From: Siniperca chuatsi
Lineage: Eukaryota > Chordata > Actinopteri > Centrarchiformes > Sinipercidae
Reading direction: 5' to 3'
DNA: 64,000 nucleotides
NCBI RefSeq assembly: GCF_020085105.1
Contig: NC_058046.1
Coordinates: forward strand, 12,928,175 to 12,992,174
Shown: piece by piece, positions 30,867 through 45,800 of the stretch
How positions within the stretch are numbered: the first letter of the stretch is position 1
How the letters are laid out: every line of letters starts with the position of its first letter
The notes under the pieces: generated by a model
Told to the model about the DNA's origin: nothing
The model's database searches: none
The model's input: only the letters and a program-made list of their open reading frames with translations
Position numbers and translations under genes: made by a program

Positions 30867-33800
30867 CAGCTTCCGCGGCCGTCCTATCCGGAGTCTTCGG
30901 ATGCGAGGTAAGCATGAAACACTCGATTCAGTGACAACTGTAATAGCGGGATATTGCAGAAATAGATTTTCTCATGCATGTGATGACCCTGGAGTGATTC
31001 CTCACCATGTCTGCGGTGTGTGTTTTTGACAGGTCGGAATGACAGCGGGGAAGAGAACGTACCGCTGGATCTGACCAGAGGTAAGCAGAGGCTTCATCAC
31101 ATCACTCTGAAAGCGATTATTGTTCAAAATGGATGAGGAGCTTTTCTGCAAACACTAGCCCTATGAAGTGAAAGTCCCCTAAGTCGGTACACTTGTCCTG
31201 GCATTGCTGCTGTCATTTCGTCAGTTTTCCCTCTCTGTTTCGTCTAATAACATTGCTAGCGATATCATAATAACAGGCGGTAGCGAGCTAACTTAACTAA
31301 CTAATGTTAGCTGAGTTAGCGTTAGCTAGCTGCCACGGCTAACCAGCCATGACGACGCTCTGTTGTTGTGATTGGTTTGAGTGGGCAAGATAGCCTGTTG
31401 TTTAGCCAACCAACCATAAGTGCTGTAGTCATGCATTGGTCATCGCTGGCTGTATGAGACATTGGGTTTCAAGGCTGTTAGCTGAGTAGCATTTAGACAG
31501 CACAGGGTGCGCAGGGTGTTTTTTCCAGTGGCACAGTGATACACAGCTGCACATCCTGGTCAGATTTACTCATCTAACAGCAGCACAGCATACGTTTGTT
31601 TACATGGAGCAGCGGTTCTCTGTCTCACTCTTTAAGACCCAGGCACCGGCTGGATTTATTCCAACCGTGTGAACCATGGGGTATTTTGCAATGAAATGGC
31701 AGATTAATGCAGGATAAAAGGCCAACATTAATTTCCCATTTACATGATTCGAGACCCCTACATAAGGGATGGGGTACACTTAATCTGTGAGCTGTTTCAT
31801 CATGCAAAATAACTATGTAGGACACTGGTCATCCTCAATGTTTCATGTCAGGCCAGGGTGTGTGCTCCATAACTAATGGACCTCTGGTTTTATCTGATAC
31901 ATTTATGCAACATTTTATCTTACTCTAAGATTGCCTATCAAAGATGGGTTAATGTCTTCAAATCTAATATCACAGAGTAAATAACACTTTGGTTTAGTAT
32001 TTTTCTCTCTTCTTATGGATAAAAGAACATTTGTACATTTAGTATTTTGTACTCATTTAGGTAGAATAAATTCAGTGCTGCTTGCAACACAGTTTGCAGT
32101 AGTTCAATATTTTTGTATTTTCATGTGCTTAAGTCATTGTTTTCACTGATGACTAATAGTGATTGCTATGACAATTTAAAAGATTGAAACTAAATCTGGC
32201 TCATCCTCTGGTAAACTTTGTTACTGAGGAGAAAATATTGTATGCAATTCATTAGGCTGGTGTATTCATAGTTTCTGCAGCATTTACCTTTTTGTTGAAA
32301 TGCAGAATCTGGGACTGGTTCTATGCAAACTAAACTACTCTTAAGGCACTGATTCTTGCCAAGAGAATACTCCTGTTTTGTGAAGAACATTTAGCATTTC
32401 AGTAAGCACAGAAGAGTTGAAAGGAACTGAAAACATATAGTACTTCCCCGCTCAAGTCTTGCTTTTATGGTCTAGACCTTGTTTCGACTGTACACCCTGA
32501 ATTGCTTTGACCAGCTAAACCAACTTCCTTCCTGCAACATATCAATTATGGTTCATCGACCGATATTTTGGCAATATTTCTTAATGCTTGTCTTAGTTAC
32601 ATTGTATTTCCTTTTCTTTTTCCTGCAGAACCATCAGAAAACTTCCGTGAAATCCTTCAAAATGTGGCCAAACCGCACGGAGTCAGTAACATGCGAAAAT
32701 TGGGCCACCTGAACAACTTCATAAAGGTAAGGCTGTCAGGTTATGATGCTTTTACACCAGCATTTTATTTGTTATGTTAGGCAGGGTTGACAACACTAAG
32801 AATTTGTGTCAAAGTTGTTATCCCCCAAAACCAACAGGAAGACCCTGTTGGTTTGACTCACTGTTCAGATATCTGTAAAGATTGACTAGCTGTGCTCCCC
32901 CTCCTCTGTAGTGTTACCACAGACCTCTCCTTGGTCCTCCACTCTTAGGTGTTGCTGCCAGCAGGCCTAGCTGTACCTGTCATTGTGATGCTGACAGTGA
33001 ATGTAACAGAAGCTCTAGGGATGCGAAAGCACTCTGACCTAATGTGCATCAAGAGCAGCACTCTGACTTTGAAACCTGAGATTTCTAATGTCTGGTTGTT
33101 GTTCTTATGAACCTCAGACACTCTCAGTTCTAAAATCTCAATTTTTCCCACCTTTATTCTGTTAGTCGGCTTGTGCATGGATGATAAATGGTCAGTCTTT
33201 CTCAGTTTTGCACTGTAATGTTGATGGTAAAAGCAAAGATATCCAAGTACATATTGTACGATGTACATCCAGATTTCTCATATGTCAATGAAAGCAACGT
33301 AATTGTGTGTTCAGGTAATCTGAAACATAAAACAAGTGATCATGCACAGTAAGAGGCATTAGAACAGAGGTTTAAAATGCTGAGACCAAGCTGAATAACT
33401 GGGCTGTGTCTGTCCCACTTATCAGCAGCTCATGGTTGTGATGCACAGAATTGCAAATGAAAAAAGGAGGACCAATTAGAGATTTAGTTGTTTTCTTATT
33501 GAGTCTTTTTAAACGCTTTTTAAAAACAAGTGCAGATGGAAGTTATTTTCACATGTAAACAGTGGTTTTAGATTTTAATGTTTTTCTTAGTGTGGAGTAT
33601 GGACATGGCCTGTGTCAGCCCTTTGATGGACTAGTGACCTCTCCAGTTTCTTTTCTTGCCTTCCACCCAACACATAGTTGCATAGTCTCCAGTTGTTATT
33701 TTGAACTGGAAAATGGGGTGCAGTACATGATTAAATATGCAAAACTGTAAGCTAAGAATGAGGGGAAAACTTGCAGTTTGTTTATTTGATTATTTTTGTT

Positions 33801-36800
33801 CACCATCACCTCATCAAGAAATGTCAAAGCCATTAAATAGCTGTCCAATTTACTGTCCCTGACCACTGATTCCTGTTCAGATGTTTGCTGATTTCTGATG
33901 AGCGACCCACTGGCTTAAACCAGGTCTGACTGTCTGTCATGGACAAATTTTGACCAATTGTTGGTGGCTGTGCAGTCAGTGAGTGTTGGCCTTGTGAAGC
34001 AGGGACTGTAGCAGGCTGAAGGCTGAGTGTGGGCCTGAGTTGTGGGTCTCTATACACCTAACTCTCTTGTTTACAACTGACAGGAGGGTAATAGCCATGA
34101 CGTGTCTGTGTATGTGTCTGTGTGTATACGTCTGTCAGAGCACCATGCCTCTGATTCCTTATAAGGGTTCCAGGACAGTGAGGGTGACCTAATCCCCCCG
34201 GAGAGTGTCACATGCCCCTCTCCCCTCCTCCTGCCTGCTTGGGCTCTGACATCACAGCTGGTTTAAAACATCCCCCTACACACCATGCCTCTCGTCACCC
34301 ATCCCATCCTGCTCCATCTCTCCTCTTGCTCTGCTCTGTGGTTTATGATGAAGGAGAGAGGAGATTTACGTCCAGAACAATTCACACAAAAATTACCAGT
34401 TTAATTCACTTTTGTTTGTACGTTTTAATTATAACCTCCATCTACCACCAGCGAAAGCATAATATTTATTTATTATCCAGTCACGATTCACCTACTCCAA
34501 ACAAGTCAGCATGTAACAGACAAGTATAAAAATACAACAAACACACCTGCATGGCTCCTGCAGCACCCTGCAGGAAAGTGTTGTTTGTTAGTTTGGATAG
34601 TCACTTAGTTTGCTGCTTTTTTTTAACTCACACTGTGAAACAGTGAGCTTCTCAGGTGAAGGATGGTGCCTTATAAGCACCTTTAGGGGCCTTAGTTCTA
34701 CCATAATACCTGTGCTAGGCTTACTTTTGTCCTTGACCAAAGCCATTTTAATGCTTTCCTTGTATGAATCAATTCATTTATTTTTGTTCTGTCTCTGTGT
34801 TATAGCTGCTATGCAGCATTAGCCACCGTGAGGAAAACTTTGGGTTTACATATGAAGAAATCATCATTTGGTAAGTGTTGTCAGCAACCAGTAGTTAGTG
34901 ATTGTACACCATGTTCTTTTTATCGACATGTGCTCCATTTGCAGTTTATTGGCTTGTTATTTATGCAGCCAAGTGAAATTGTTTGCAAGTAATTCCTTTG
35001 GGATGTTTTGCATTTGGAACATTCATTTGATAAGTTTTTCATTGAAAAGCAGCAGGAATCAGAAATCATTACACTTATGAAAGAATTCAGGAAATAACAA
35101 TAGTTTAAGTATTAGTAAATCTCATGTCATGTCCATTTTACAATTTTGAACCCATCTTAGTGTTTGATTTTTAACCCGCAGTCTGCGACTAGCTCTACTG
35201 AATGAGGCTAAAGAAGTGCGTGCTGCAGGGTTGCGGTCACTCCGCTACCTCATTAGAGACACCACCGTGCTGCAGAAGGTCCTCAGACTACAGGTGGACT
35301 ATTTGATAGCCAGGTGAGAGCCTTCTTTGACCAGACCCATCAGTTAGAAAAGTGCTTTCTGGCTGACTTTTAATTTTGTGGGTCAAATAATATTCCTTTT
35401 TACAGGAAGTTACTAAATTTGTTTAAAAGTTTGCAAAGTCCTTTGAAATGTTATGCTTCAGTCACATTTGTTTTTCTCCTGCTGACACATTTATTTTCCT
35501 ATTGTGATGAAAAGTACACTACTAATTATGCTTGTGCGCTTGTTTAGATGCATTGACATCCAGCAGAGCAATGAGGGGGAGAGGACTCAGGCTCTGAGAC
35601 TAGTCCGAAAGGTAAGATAATATGTATTTTTTTTTATTTCTATACCTCCATGGCCATTCTTTCTCTAAGTGATTAAGTCATTGTCATATTGCTATAGAAA
35701 TTTGCCCTCACTGCTCAGCCTTAGTGTATAGAACCACCAGTGTGTGGACGGTTTGCACGAGTCTGCAGGCGAGGTTATTTATAGCTCTTTCTGTAGTTTA
35801 CTGTAAACCCTCTTCACACTCACACTCATGTACACAGACACACACACATAAAGTCAGGGTCTGGTTTCAGGAAAGGACTCTTGACCGTCCAGGCAGTAAT
35901 ACAACCCCTGTGTTAATTCCATGACACATAGCCTGGCCTCTTATCATAAAATACATTTATGTCAACACTTCTTGGATTGTAAATTCTGAGATATGTCACC
36001 CTCAGAATACATTCAGGAACTGTTTTTACATTTCAACAATTGATCTTCTTTTTCTAGTCCTAGAAAAAGTGGCTATAAAAAACATTGTAGTTATTTTTTC
36101 ACCTCTGTTTCTACAGACTTGTTTGATGAATCATGTTTTCCTCCTCTCCCTCCCTCTCTAGATTATCACTGTCAATGCGATGCTGTTCCCCAGCTCTATT
36201 GCAAACTCTCTAATTGCTGTGGGCACTGATGGACTACAGGAGAGAGACCGCATGGTCCGCGCAGCCATCGCCATCGTATGTGAGCTAGGTGAGTACCTGG
36301 CCTTTTGAGATGGAGATACCCAACACAGATGTGAAACAACCATTAATTCTGCACACACAGTAGCTTTGTGAGGAGCCCTCGGGAAGCTGCGACATTAGTG
36401 GACAGAAATACATTGTAAAATAATTAGTTTGTTATGAAGAAATATGAAAAAAGCCTGTAATATTTCTTTGATGCTGACTTGGTGCCTCTGTAGCCCTGAA
36501 GAACCCAGAGGTGGTGGCCAAACGGGGGGGCCTCTGCACCATCCTGAAGAGTGTGATCGACTGTCAGCTGAGTCGCATCAACGAAGCTCTGATCACCACC
36601 GTCCTCCATCTACTCAACCACCCACGTACCCGTCAGTACGTGCGTGTTGACGTCGAACTGGAGGTACACACACACACACACGGCGAAAGACTCATCCCCC
36701 CAAAATGCACCACAGAGCGCCACAGGAAGTCATTCCTGCCTGTGGCCATCAAACTCTTTAACTCCTCCCTCTAATATCACTGCAATACCTGAAATATTGT

Positions 36801-39800
36801 GCAGTATTCTCTGTTTAATACTCCTGTGCAATATACTCTGTTTTCTGTTTAATATTCCCTATTTATTGATATTTAGTCATACTTATATTACTGCTGTGCA
36901 ATATCTACCGTCTAATAATCTGGTTAATCTACTACACTTAACGTGACAGTACTCATTGTTGCACATTACTTATTACTTATATTATTACATTGTATTATAC
37001 CGTACATACTTATCAACCTCTAAATCCACTTTTGTATTTCCACTTATTTTAGCTTTTATACTTATATCCACTTTGTACTTAATTTATCTTAGCTGTATTA
37101 TAGCGTATTATATTTTGATTTGCTTAGTACTTCTATTCCTATGTGCATTGACGTGATATTGAGCAGCTGTAATGAAAGAGTTTCCCCTCGGGGATCAATA
37201 AAGTATTTCTGATTCTGATTCTGACACACACACACCCCCAGATATGAATTTGGGGGAAGCTGCTGTTTATAAATGAGCCAGTGTGCTGGGAGTCATTCCA
37301 GTCAGGATTAGCAGCCGTAGGTTGCCCGTCTCTTTTCCATGGAGCTTACAGTAATCAGTGACAACGTTTCTCTAAAGCCTCATTGTCTGTAAACAGGCAC
37401 CTCAGACAAAAGCATCTCATCACCATAGTCATAATATCCACATGGATGTCATATGAGATCTAAAGCAGGTTAATTATTACTGAAAGATGTTTCGTGGGAA
37501 TATTTAAGAATGTTTCCACTTAATTTTCAAGAGCTAATGAAGATCTCTAAAGTCTGTTGTGTTTTGTACTCATCCATCTTTTGTGTGTGTTCGGTCCTTC
37601 AGCAAATCCTGGCGCCTTTCACAGATTTTCACTACCGTCACAACGCAGACACGGCTGAAGGGCAACTCAAGTGAGTGGGGGGGGGGTGAAGAGTGTCACT
37701 CTTACAGTAGAAACAAAAAGATAGTGTTTTGCTCTGTTCCTATATTGATAGCACCATGCGTTGAGAAAGTTTGTATAGTGTTTTTGTGATTTGACCCTTG
37801 TTATCAGGGCTGCTTGACTCCAGCATGACTTGCCTGAGGATGTGAAGCAGGCTAAGTCACGATAATCCTTCACTCTGAAAGGTTTTGCTTTTGTATAAAA
37901 AGATATTTTATTGATTTCCCTTGACTTCCTTTGATGTTTTGCTTTTTGTTTTGCTTTTGTGATGTAGTTTGATGCTTTGTGAAATGCTTTTTAATGCTCT
38001 GTGGAAAGTGCCTTCCAAGGATCATAATGATGTTGTGTGTATGGAACATGGTGTCCTGTTTTTAATGTGTGGTTGTGTGTGTGTGTTTTCATGTTCACAG
38101 GGAGGACAGAGAGTCCCGTTTCTTGTCAAGTAGAATGGCCATAGTGGCAGCCTTTCGCTCCTGGTCTGGTAAGGACTGAGATGTAGTGACGAATGAATGA
38201 ATGAATGAAGTTATTTAAGTGAGAATTGTAAATAAATAGACTAATTTGTTTTATATTACTTGTGCTTTACTGTTGAATGTAACTTAAATGTCTCTTTCTT
38301 TGTCTATTTCTTTACTCAGGGATTATCAACCTCTGCAAGGCTGGAAATTCTGGAATCCAATCTTTAATTGGCTTACTTTGCATACCAAATATGGAAGTTA
38401 GGGTGAGTATTGAAACAGACCTAATTGATAGATAACTTGGCTGTAAAGATTTTGTCCCACCAGACTTCATTTTGCAGCTTTAGTGTTATGTTAACACTCA
38501 TTTCTATCGTCAACAGCTATGTGATGACATGAGCCATATTGACATGGGTTTTGTTTTTAAGATGTACTTCAGATAAAAAATTAAATGGAGTCTTGTTGGA
38601 GTCAGAGAATCAGATCAGAACACAGAGTGAGATATACTCAAAGGCAGCCATGACACAGATAGATCAAATTGGATATTATCACTCTGCACTACCTTCAAGT
38701 AATTTGAGTATTGTGCTGCACAGCAGTAACATTGAGATATTAGAAGTGCTCTTTTGAGTGTTGGCAATTGTAGCTTGTGCTGTATCAAATGTGTGTGTAT
38801 CTGATTGCTCTAATATAATTTTCCATGCAGAAAGGCTTGTTGGAGGTGTTATATGAGATATTCAGGCTCCCTGTACCCATTGTAACACAAGACTTCACGG
38901 AAGCTCTTCTAAGTGTTGGTGAGTAAAACATCTTTTATGTCTTCAGAATTCATTTTTGTATTTACTCCCAGTATCTTGGTACCTAGTAATTAGGGTGTTT
39001 TTTACATACAGTACTTAATATATAATAGCAAGTTTGGCTAAGTGGCCTTGTATGATCCAAAGTTTTACACTAAAATGCTTTGGTACTGTTAGAACACAAA
39101 TCCGGCAGTAATTTACACACACAGTGTGAGCTAATCTCTCTCTGGTCTTCTTCAGACCCTGCCAGGTTCCAGGACACCTGGAGACTGTCTGATGGGTTTG
39201 TTGCTGCTGAGGCCAAAGTCATCCTACCCCATCGGGCCCGCTCGAGGTGGGAGATGATATGAGAGAACAGAAATGGAATAGCGGTTGTTTACATGAGCCA
39301 TGGAATTATTATTTTTTTCTGTTTGCTTCATTAGGCCTGATCTGATGGACAACTACCTGGCATTTGTTCTTTCTGCCTTCCTCACCAGTGGGCTGTTAGA
39401 GGTGAGCTGATAGTGTTTTTATTATTATTATTATTTTGTTTTTAGACCTTTGCACCAAAGGGCTGATTAATGAAAATATTTTGCTTGACTGTTTTTTAGG
39501 GGTATGAAGTGTATACAATTTTACACCACACATTTGCATTACATCTGTACACAGAAATTTAAAGTTTTGAATGTTGCTATTAAACCATATCCTCCTGTCC
39601 ATTGTCACCGTTGTCACTATAGGGTCTTGTTGAAGTTGTGACCAGTAGCGATGATCAGCTTGCTGTCAGAGCCACCATCCTCTTGGGAGAACTTCTACAC
39701 ATGGTAATATTCAAATGTGATACGGTTATTTATTTATAGTATTGTTTGGCACCCTGAAATCTAGCACACTAAAAAAGAAACTAGCCCTAAATGTTTGTGC

Positions 39801-42800
39801 TTGTGTGTTACAGCAAAATAAACATTGCATAAGTCTGTAAGATTTGTGTTTTTAGAAAAGCTGCCTGCTACAGCTGAGTTATTGTGATTCTAATACTAAA
39901 CACATCTTTTCTTTTTCCTCCATGCACCCCTCTGTTGTTTAGGCAAACACCATCCTTCCTCATTCCCACAGTCACCACCTGCACTGCCTTCCCACCCTCA
40001 TCAACATGGCAGCCTCCTTTGACATCCCACAGCAGAAACGACTGTGAGTACACTCAGACATGCGCGTCTGTTTTCCCTTACAAAAATAATTTTCTGGGAT
40101 AAATACACTGCATTTATCTCTAAACCTACCCTCTCTCATAAAGGTACACTGATCAGTAATGCTCTTGTAATGGTGAACAGAGTACAGAAGTGAACTCTGA
40201 ATGTAACATATTATGAATGTGTGTTCAAATTTGAAAACCAAATTTTGCTCTAAAAAATCCAAACATCCCCCATGTTTATTGTGGTTCCAGTCGGGCAAGT
40301 GCAGCAGTCAACAATCTGAAGCGTTTCCATGAGAAGAAGAAGAAAGGTTTGAAACCACACAGTCTTTACCTGGACCAAGTCATCCGCAAGTCTGTGTCTT
40401 CACATAGCCGCAGAGAGTCACACTCACGTGTCCACAGGGACATCTATGTCATTAAGGTAAATATGAACATGCTTTTCGGGATTCTAGGCTTTAAGCTTAG
40501 CTACCCTCTGTGCCTCAGCAATATATTAAGGTAGTTTAAAGGAATACATTTTGGAAAATATGCTTATTTGCCATCTTATCCACAGTTGATATCAAATTCC
40601 TCTTTGTTCCTCTGCGTTCAGTACTAGGGTGTGTTTAGTTTAAACACTGATAATGGGGAATCAGCTAGCTTCTATCTCAAATGAAAAACATACCTCATTT
40701 CACCTCCGAAATGTTATATTTTGGTAGATAGCAAGCTAGCCACCAGTTAGTTGAGTGGCCTGGATGTTGTTTAGTTTAGGAAAATGTGCAAAGCCATGTT
40801 GTTAGTCAGCAAATGGCTTCAGTATGTATACTAACTGCTCCTTAAATCACAATGTCTCATTTGCTATTTCTACATGTGTTAAATGCTCAAGATACAATGT
40901 GAGAATGAGGTAGCTTGGAAGTTATTAGAAGGCGCACTTGACGAAGCTAAGCTAGTTGTTTCCCTTTGCTTCCAGTGTTTGTGCTATGCTTAGCTAAACA
41001 CACCTAAGAGGTTGTAATTTACTGCAGTTTTTGGAACAATGTGAAGCAGACGATTTAAATAAATGAAATGAATAAAATTTTGCAAGCCTATCAGAATTGC
41101 ATTATAATTTGTGCTTCTTACTTTGCACAGTAAAAGAATCAACGTCTTTGTATTCCTATTTTGTTTACATTGTCAAATATTTTCTGTGTTTGTGTTCAGG
41201 ACACAGAAGAAGCACTGATGATGAACCTGAGAGACAGTCAAATTCTCAACCACAAGCACAACCTGGAGTGGAACTGGTTGCTTATTGCCACCATCCTTAA
41301 GGTCAGGCTGTTCTCATGTAGCACCGACTCCGTTGCCAATCATTTATTTTTCCTGTCTAACGTTTAAATGTTTTACTCTCCCAGTGGCCAAATGTAAACC
41401 TCAGGAACAACAAAGATGAACAGATGCACAAGTAAGACTCCTTCATATCATCAAAAGCCATTGCAACACTTTAAATAGTTTGACGTACTTTTCTGACATC
41501 TTGTTTTATGTACTTTTTTGCTTTCTGTGTGATGCAGGTTTGTGCGGAGGCTGCTGTACTTTTATAAGCCCAGTAGTAAGTTGTACGCAGGGCTGGCGTT
41601 GGATCACCCAAAGGCCAGACAACTCACTGTGGTTGGCTGTCAGTTTGTTGAGTTCCTCATGGACTCGGATGAGGTTAGAGAAGTGTGCACATACACACAA
41701 AAACACACATTCTTGTTTTACCTTTTTGTCAATTTCTAACTTGCCTCGCCTCTTATCGGCCCTCTCACTCTCTCCTCTTCCCACTGTTACCAGGATGGCC
41801 AGGGTTACCTGGAGGACCTGGTGAGGGACATGGTATCATGGCTGTCCTCGTCCTCAGGGCTGAAGCCTGAGCGCTGTCTGCAGAGTAACGGCCTACTCAC
41901 CACACTCAGCCAACACTACTTCCTCTTCCTGGGCACGCTCTCTGCACACCCACAGGGAGTCAAACTGCTGGAGAAATGTGGCCTGTTTCAGTGGTGAGTG
42001 TATAGAAAAAAACCTTCAAAGCATTTCTGAGCTTTCGCAGGCCCGTAGAATGCAAGACTCTCAGAAACGTTTGTTCCATGAATTGACACATTTTCTTAAG
42101 ATTCTGCCAACAACTCTAGTTTTCTGTTTTTGCAGCCTGCTGAATCTGTGCTCTGTGAAGAACCAGGATGCTGTGCTGAAACTTGCTGTATCCACACTGG
42201 ACTACAGCAGAGACGGTCTGGCCAGAGTGATCCTCTCCAAGATCCTCACTGCTGCTACTGATGTAAGACAGCCACAACAACAAGGAGGGTGTGACTTACA
42301 AAAAAAATAACAACTTGATAGCAGTGATAGGAAAAGCAGTACAGTTTCACAAATTGTCAGTTAGCCCAGATTGTTTAAAACATTAGACATCACATTGCAG
42401 AGTCATTAAGTACAAAAAATCTATTGCCAAAAAACCACTACTCCTAATCACTGCATTGTTCCTGCACCTACAAGATCTGCTAGTAACATCCTAATGCCCC
42501 CTCTTTCTCCCATAATGCTTCTTGTCTTACTGAGCAGGTGTGCAGGTTGTATGCCACCAAACACCTCCGTGTGCTGCTGCGTGCGGGCGTGGAGTTCTTC
42601 AGTAGCTGGGGCATGGAGCTGCTGGTCACACAGCTTCACGACCACAGCAAGTCTGTGTCCATGGAGGCCCTGGACATACTGGACGAGGCCTGTGAGGACA
42701 AGGTGAGTCATGCGTCAATTCGAGTGCTCTCAGTACAGTAGCACTGAAGAGCTGTTTGTCAGATTAGGAGGCATTCTTCACACAGTTTTACTTAAATAGT

Positions 42801-45800
42801 GTTTATGGACATTGAAAGAGGCAGCACTGAAAAATGTATGTGTTGAAAGACAATTAGAGTTGCTAGTTTTTGTCTGACGGTGGCGTACAACTTTCCTGTT
42901 GTCTGACTTTGGTATGTTGTGGTGGTTCACAGGCCAACCTCCACGCTCTAATACAGCTGAAACCAGCATTGTCCCACCTGGGAGACAAGGGCCTCCTGCT
43001 GCTCCTCAGGTGGGTGTTTACCACGATAGCATTGCTTTCCAGACATGGCTTAAAGTATATATAATTTTTAGTTTTTAATGTAGTCCAGCAGCCTTCTTGA
43101 ATACACTGTACATCTCGTTTCTGCTGTTTTAGATTCCTGTCCATTCCAAAAGGTTTCTCCTACCTCAACGAGAGGGGTTACGTCAGCAAACAGCTGGATA
43201 AATGGCAGAAGGTATCATCAGGATATTGGCATACAGCAAAATACACTCTCATTTGCAACCCACTTAGTAGTATTTTTTACATTTTTTTTGGCTATTATAT
43301 TATATTATATGATATTATATTATCCATCCATCCATCCATTTTCTACCGCTTGGTCCCGTTAGGGGTCGCGGGTGACTGGAGCCTATCCCAGTGACTTTGG
43401 GCCTTAGGCAGGGTACACCCTGGACAGTGGCCAACTCGTCGCAGGGCTAACACAGACACAGACAAGGACAGACAACCATTCACTCTCACATTCATTCAAT
43501 ACGGGCAATTTAGAGTTATCAATTAACCTACACATGCATGTCTTTGGACGGTGGGAGGAAGCCGGAGAACCCGGAGAGAACCCACGGTAACACGGGGAGG
43601 ACATGCAGACTCCACCCAGAGAGATTGTGTGATGTTGGTCTGGTCCGGGAATCGATCCCACGAACCCACGATCTCCTTATTGGGAGGCAGGAGCTTTAGC
43701 CGCTGCACCCGATATTATATTATATTATATTATAATAAGATCAAACGCTAATAGAGGTTTTTTGTTTTACTTTTTGACCTAAATGCTCTTCTGACTGCAG
43801 GAATACAACCTTAAGTATGTGGACCTGATAGAGGAGCAGCTCAACGAAGCACTAACAACCTACCGCAAACCTGTTGATGGAGACAACTACGTCAGACGCA
43901 GCAACCAAAGGTGAGAAGCTGGAGTTTATCATCACCCGAGGAGCTACGGGATCCACTGCAGAGTGTGTGCTTAATTTCTCTGGTTGTGTCTCCAGGTTAC
44001 AAAGACCAAATGTCTATCTCCCTGTGCACTTGTATGGGCAGCTGGTCCATGATAAGACGGGCTGTCATCTATTGGAGGCTCAGGTAACCATTTCGGCTTA
44101 TTTCTTGGCTGTTCCACAACACGCTCTGTTCTTTCAAATGTTTAATTGTATACATTCATTGTTCTGGGGAACAGTGGGTTGTGCAGATTTAGCAGCCTGT
44201 CTTGCTAATGTCTGTCCTTTTCTGTTTGTCTCCAGAGTGTGGTTCCTGACCTCAGCTACACGGTTCGCTCCCCGATGCTGGACACCTGGGAGGGCATTAA
44301 ACAGCTGAAGGCTGCTCTCTGGGCCCTGGTCAGTATCACCTATCAGTCACCTCAGTTACTCTGCCATTATAATAATAATCGTTACAAAGAGATGGCTCTG
44401 ATGGTGTATGTTTTTTTTCCCTTGCAGGGCAACATTGGCTCTTCAAACTGGGGTCTGAATCTCCTGCAGGAGGAGAATGTCATTCCTGATATCCTCACTT
44501 TGGCTCAGCACTGTGAGGTGCTGTCAGTACGAGGGTAAGCTTATCGTTTTCAGTTTTTACCAAAAAGATGAGGTTTTATTGTCAGATTTTATTTTTTTTA
44601 AAGAGTAGATCACTTTAAACTGATGTTCACCTAGGCTTTATACCCCTGTGCATCTAAAAGTTGTTTTGTTTTCTCCTGCAAGAACACAATGTTCACAGTA
44701 AACAGAGTTTTCTGGTGGTGAGCGTAGCTCAAAATGTAACTGCATTAATAAACACTGAAGAGTAAAATGCAGAAAATGAAAATGATGCTGCAGATCAGCA
44801 AGCCCCTAGAGTCATTAAAACATTTTCAAAGTGGATATCTGCATTATAGCATAATTATAACACAGATAACTATTTTAAGCCTGTACTATTTTAGCAGCAA
44901 CTTTGCTATCTCAACAGTGATGTGGGAACTCCTCTGGTCCCTCAGTCTTAAGAATAGAATTTAGCTACCCAAATTGTTGTGAAATGAGGATTGTGACTTC
45001 AGCTGCCCCTCAAAGGTTTAGGAAGCAGGATGTTTATCTTTTACTCAGCTGCATTTGATTAGTCATGTTGACCTGAAACATCTTTCCAACAAAACAAATC
45101 AAGCAATGGCACACATATTTCTGAAAGTACATAATGGATTAACAGAACAGTTAGTGTGTTTACTAACCATCCTCCCCCATCCACAGGACATGCGTTTATG
45201 TGCTGGGTGTGATCTCCAAAACCAGGCAGGGTTGTGAGGTGCTGAAGCAGTATGGTTGGGATGCAGTCAGACACAGTCGCAGGACGCTGTGGCCTGTCAC
45301 TCCAGAAGAGGTCGACGCACAGCTGACCTCTGAACTTTCCTCAGTACCGAGCACGCTCAGTCTGAACTCTGAATCCACCAGCTCGCGCCACAACAGCGAG
45401 AGCGAGTCCCAACCAAGTACGTAGGACTGACTTTGTCTATGCTTTATTGCCAACATTTGTAGACAGTTGGAAAAACTACTAGTTGTATTTATGATGTTCC
45501 ACTATCATAGTAATCAGGTATTTTTGATGTTCCCTGGCAATTATGGTAGATAATTGTTTTATGCTCCTATTGTGTTCTTAATTCTCTCCTTGTGCTCCCA
45601 GACATGTACATCCTGGACGATGACAAGTGTGATGTGCTGGACCAGTCAGACGAGCCCTCTTTCTATCTACACTCCAAACCAGTCAAGGACCGCAGCCCCT
45701 TCACTATCCTGGCCTCCACACGCTTCGTTCGCACTCGCTTCCTCAACTCCCTGTCCCTCCCCAGCAAGAAGCTGCGCTCCACCAGCGACCCCAAGACCCC

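Noticed and set aside
31612..31850. Possible transposon end CAGCGGTTCTC in rictor intron 2
   Set aside because: No matching opposite end or target duplication; similarity to hAT ends is limited to a few bases.
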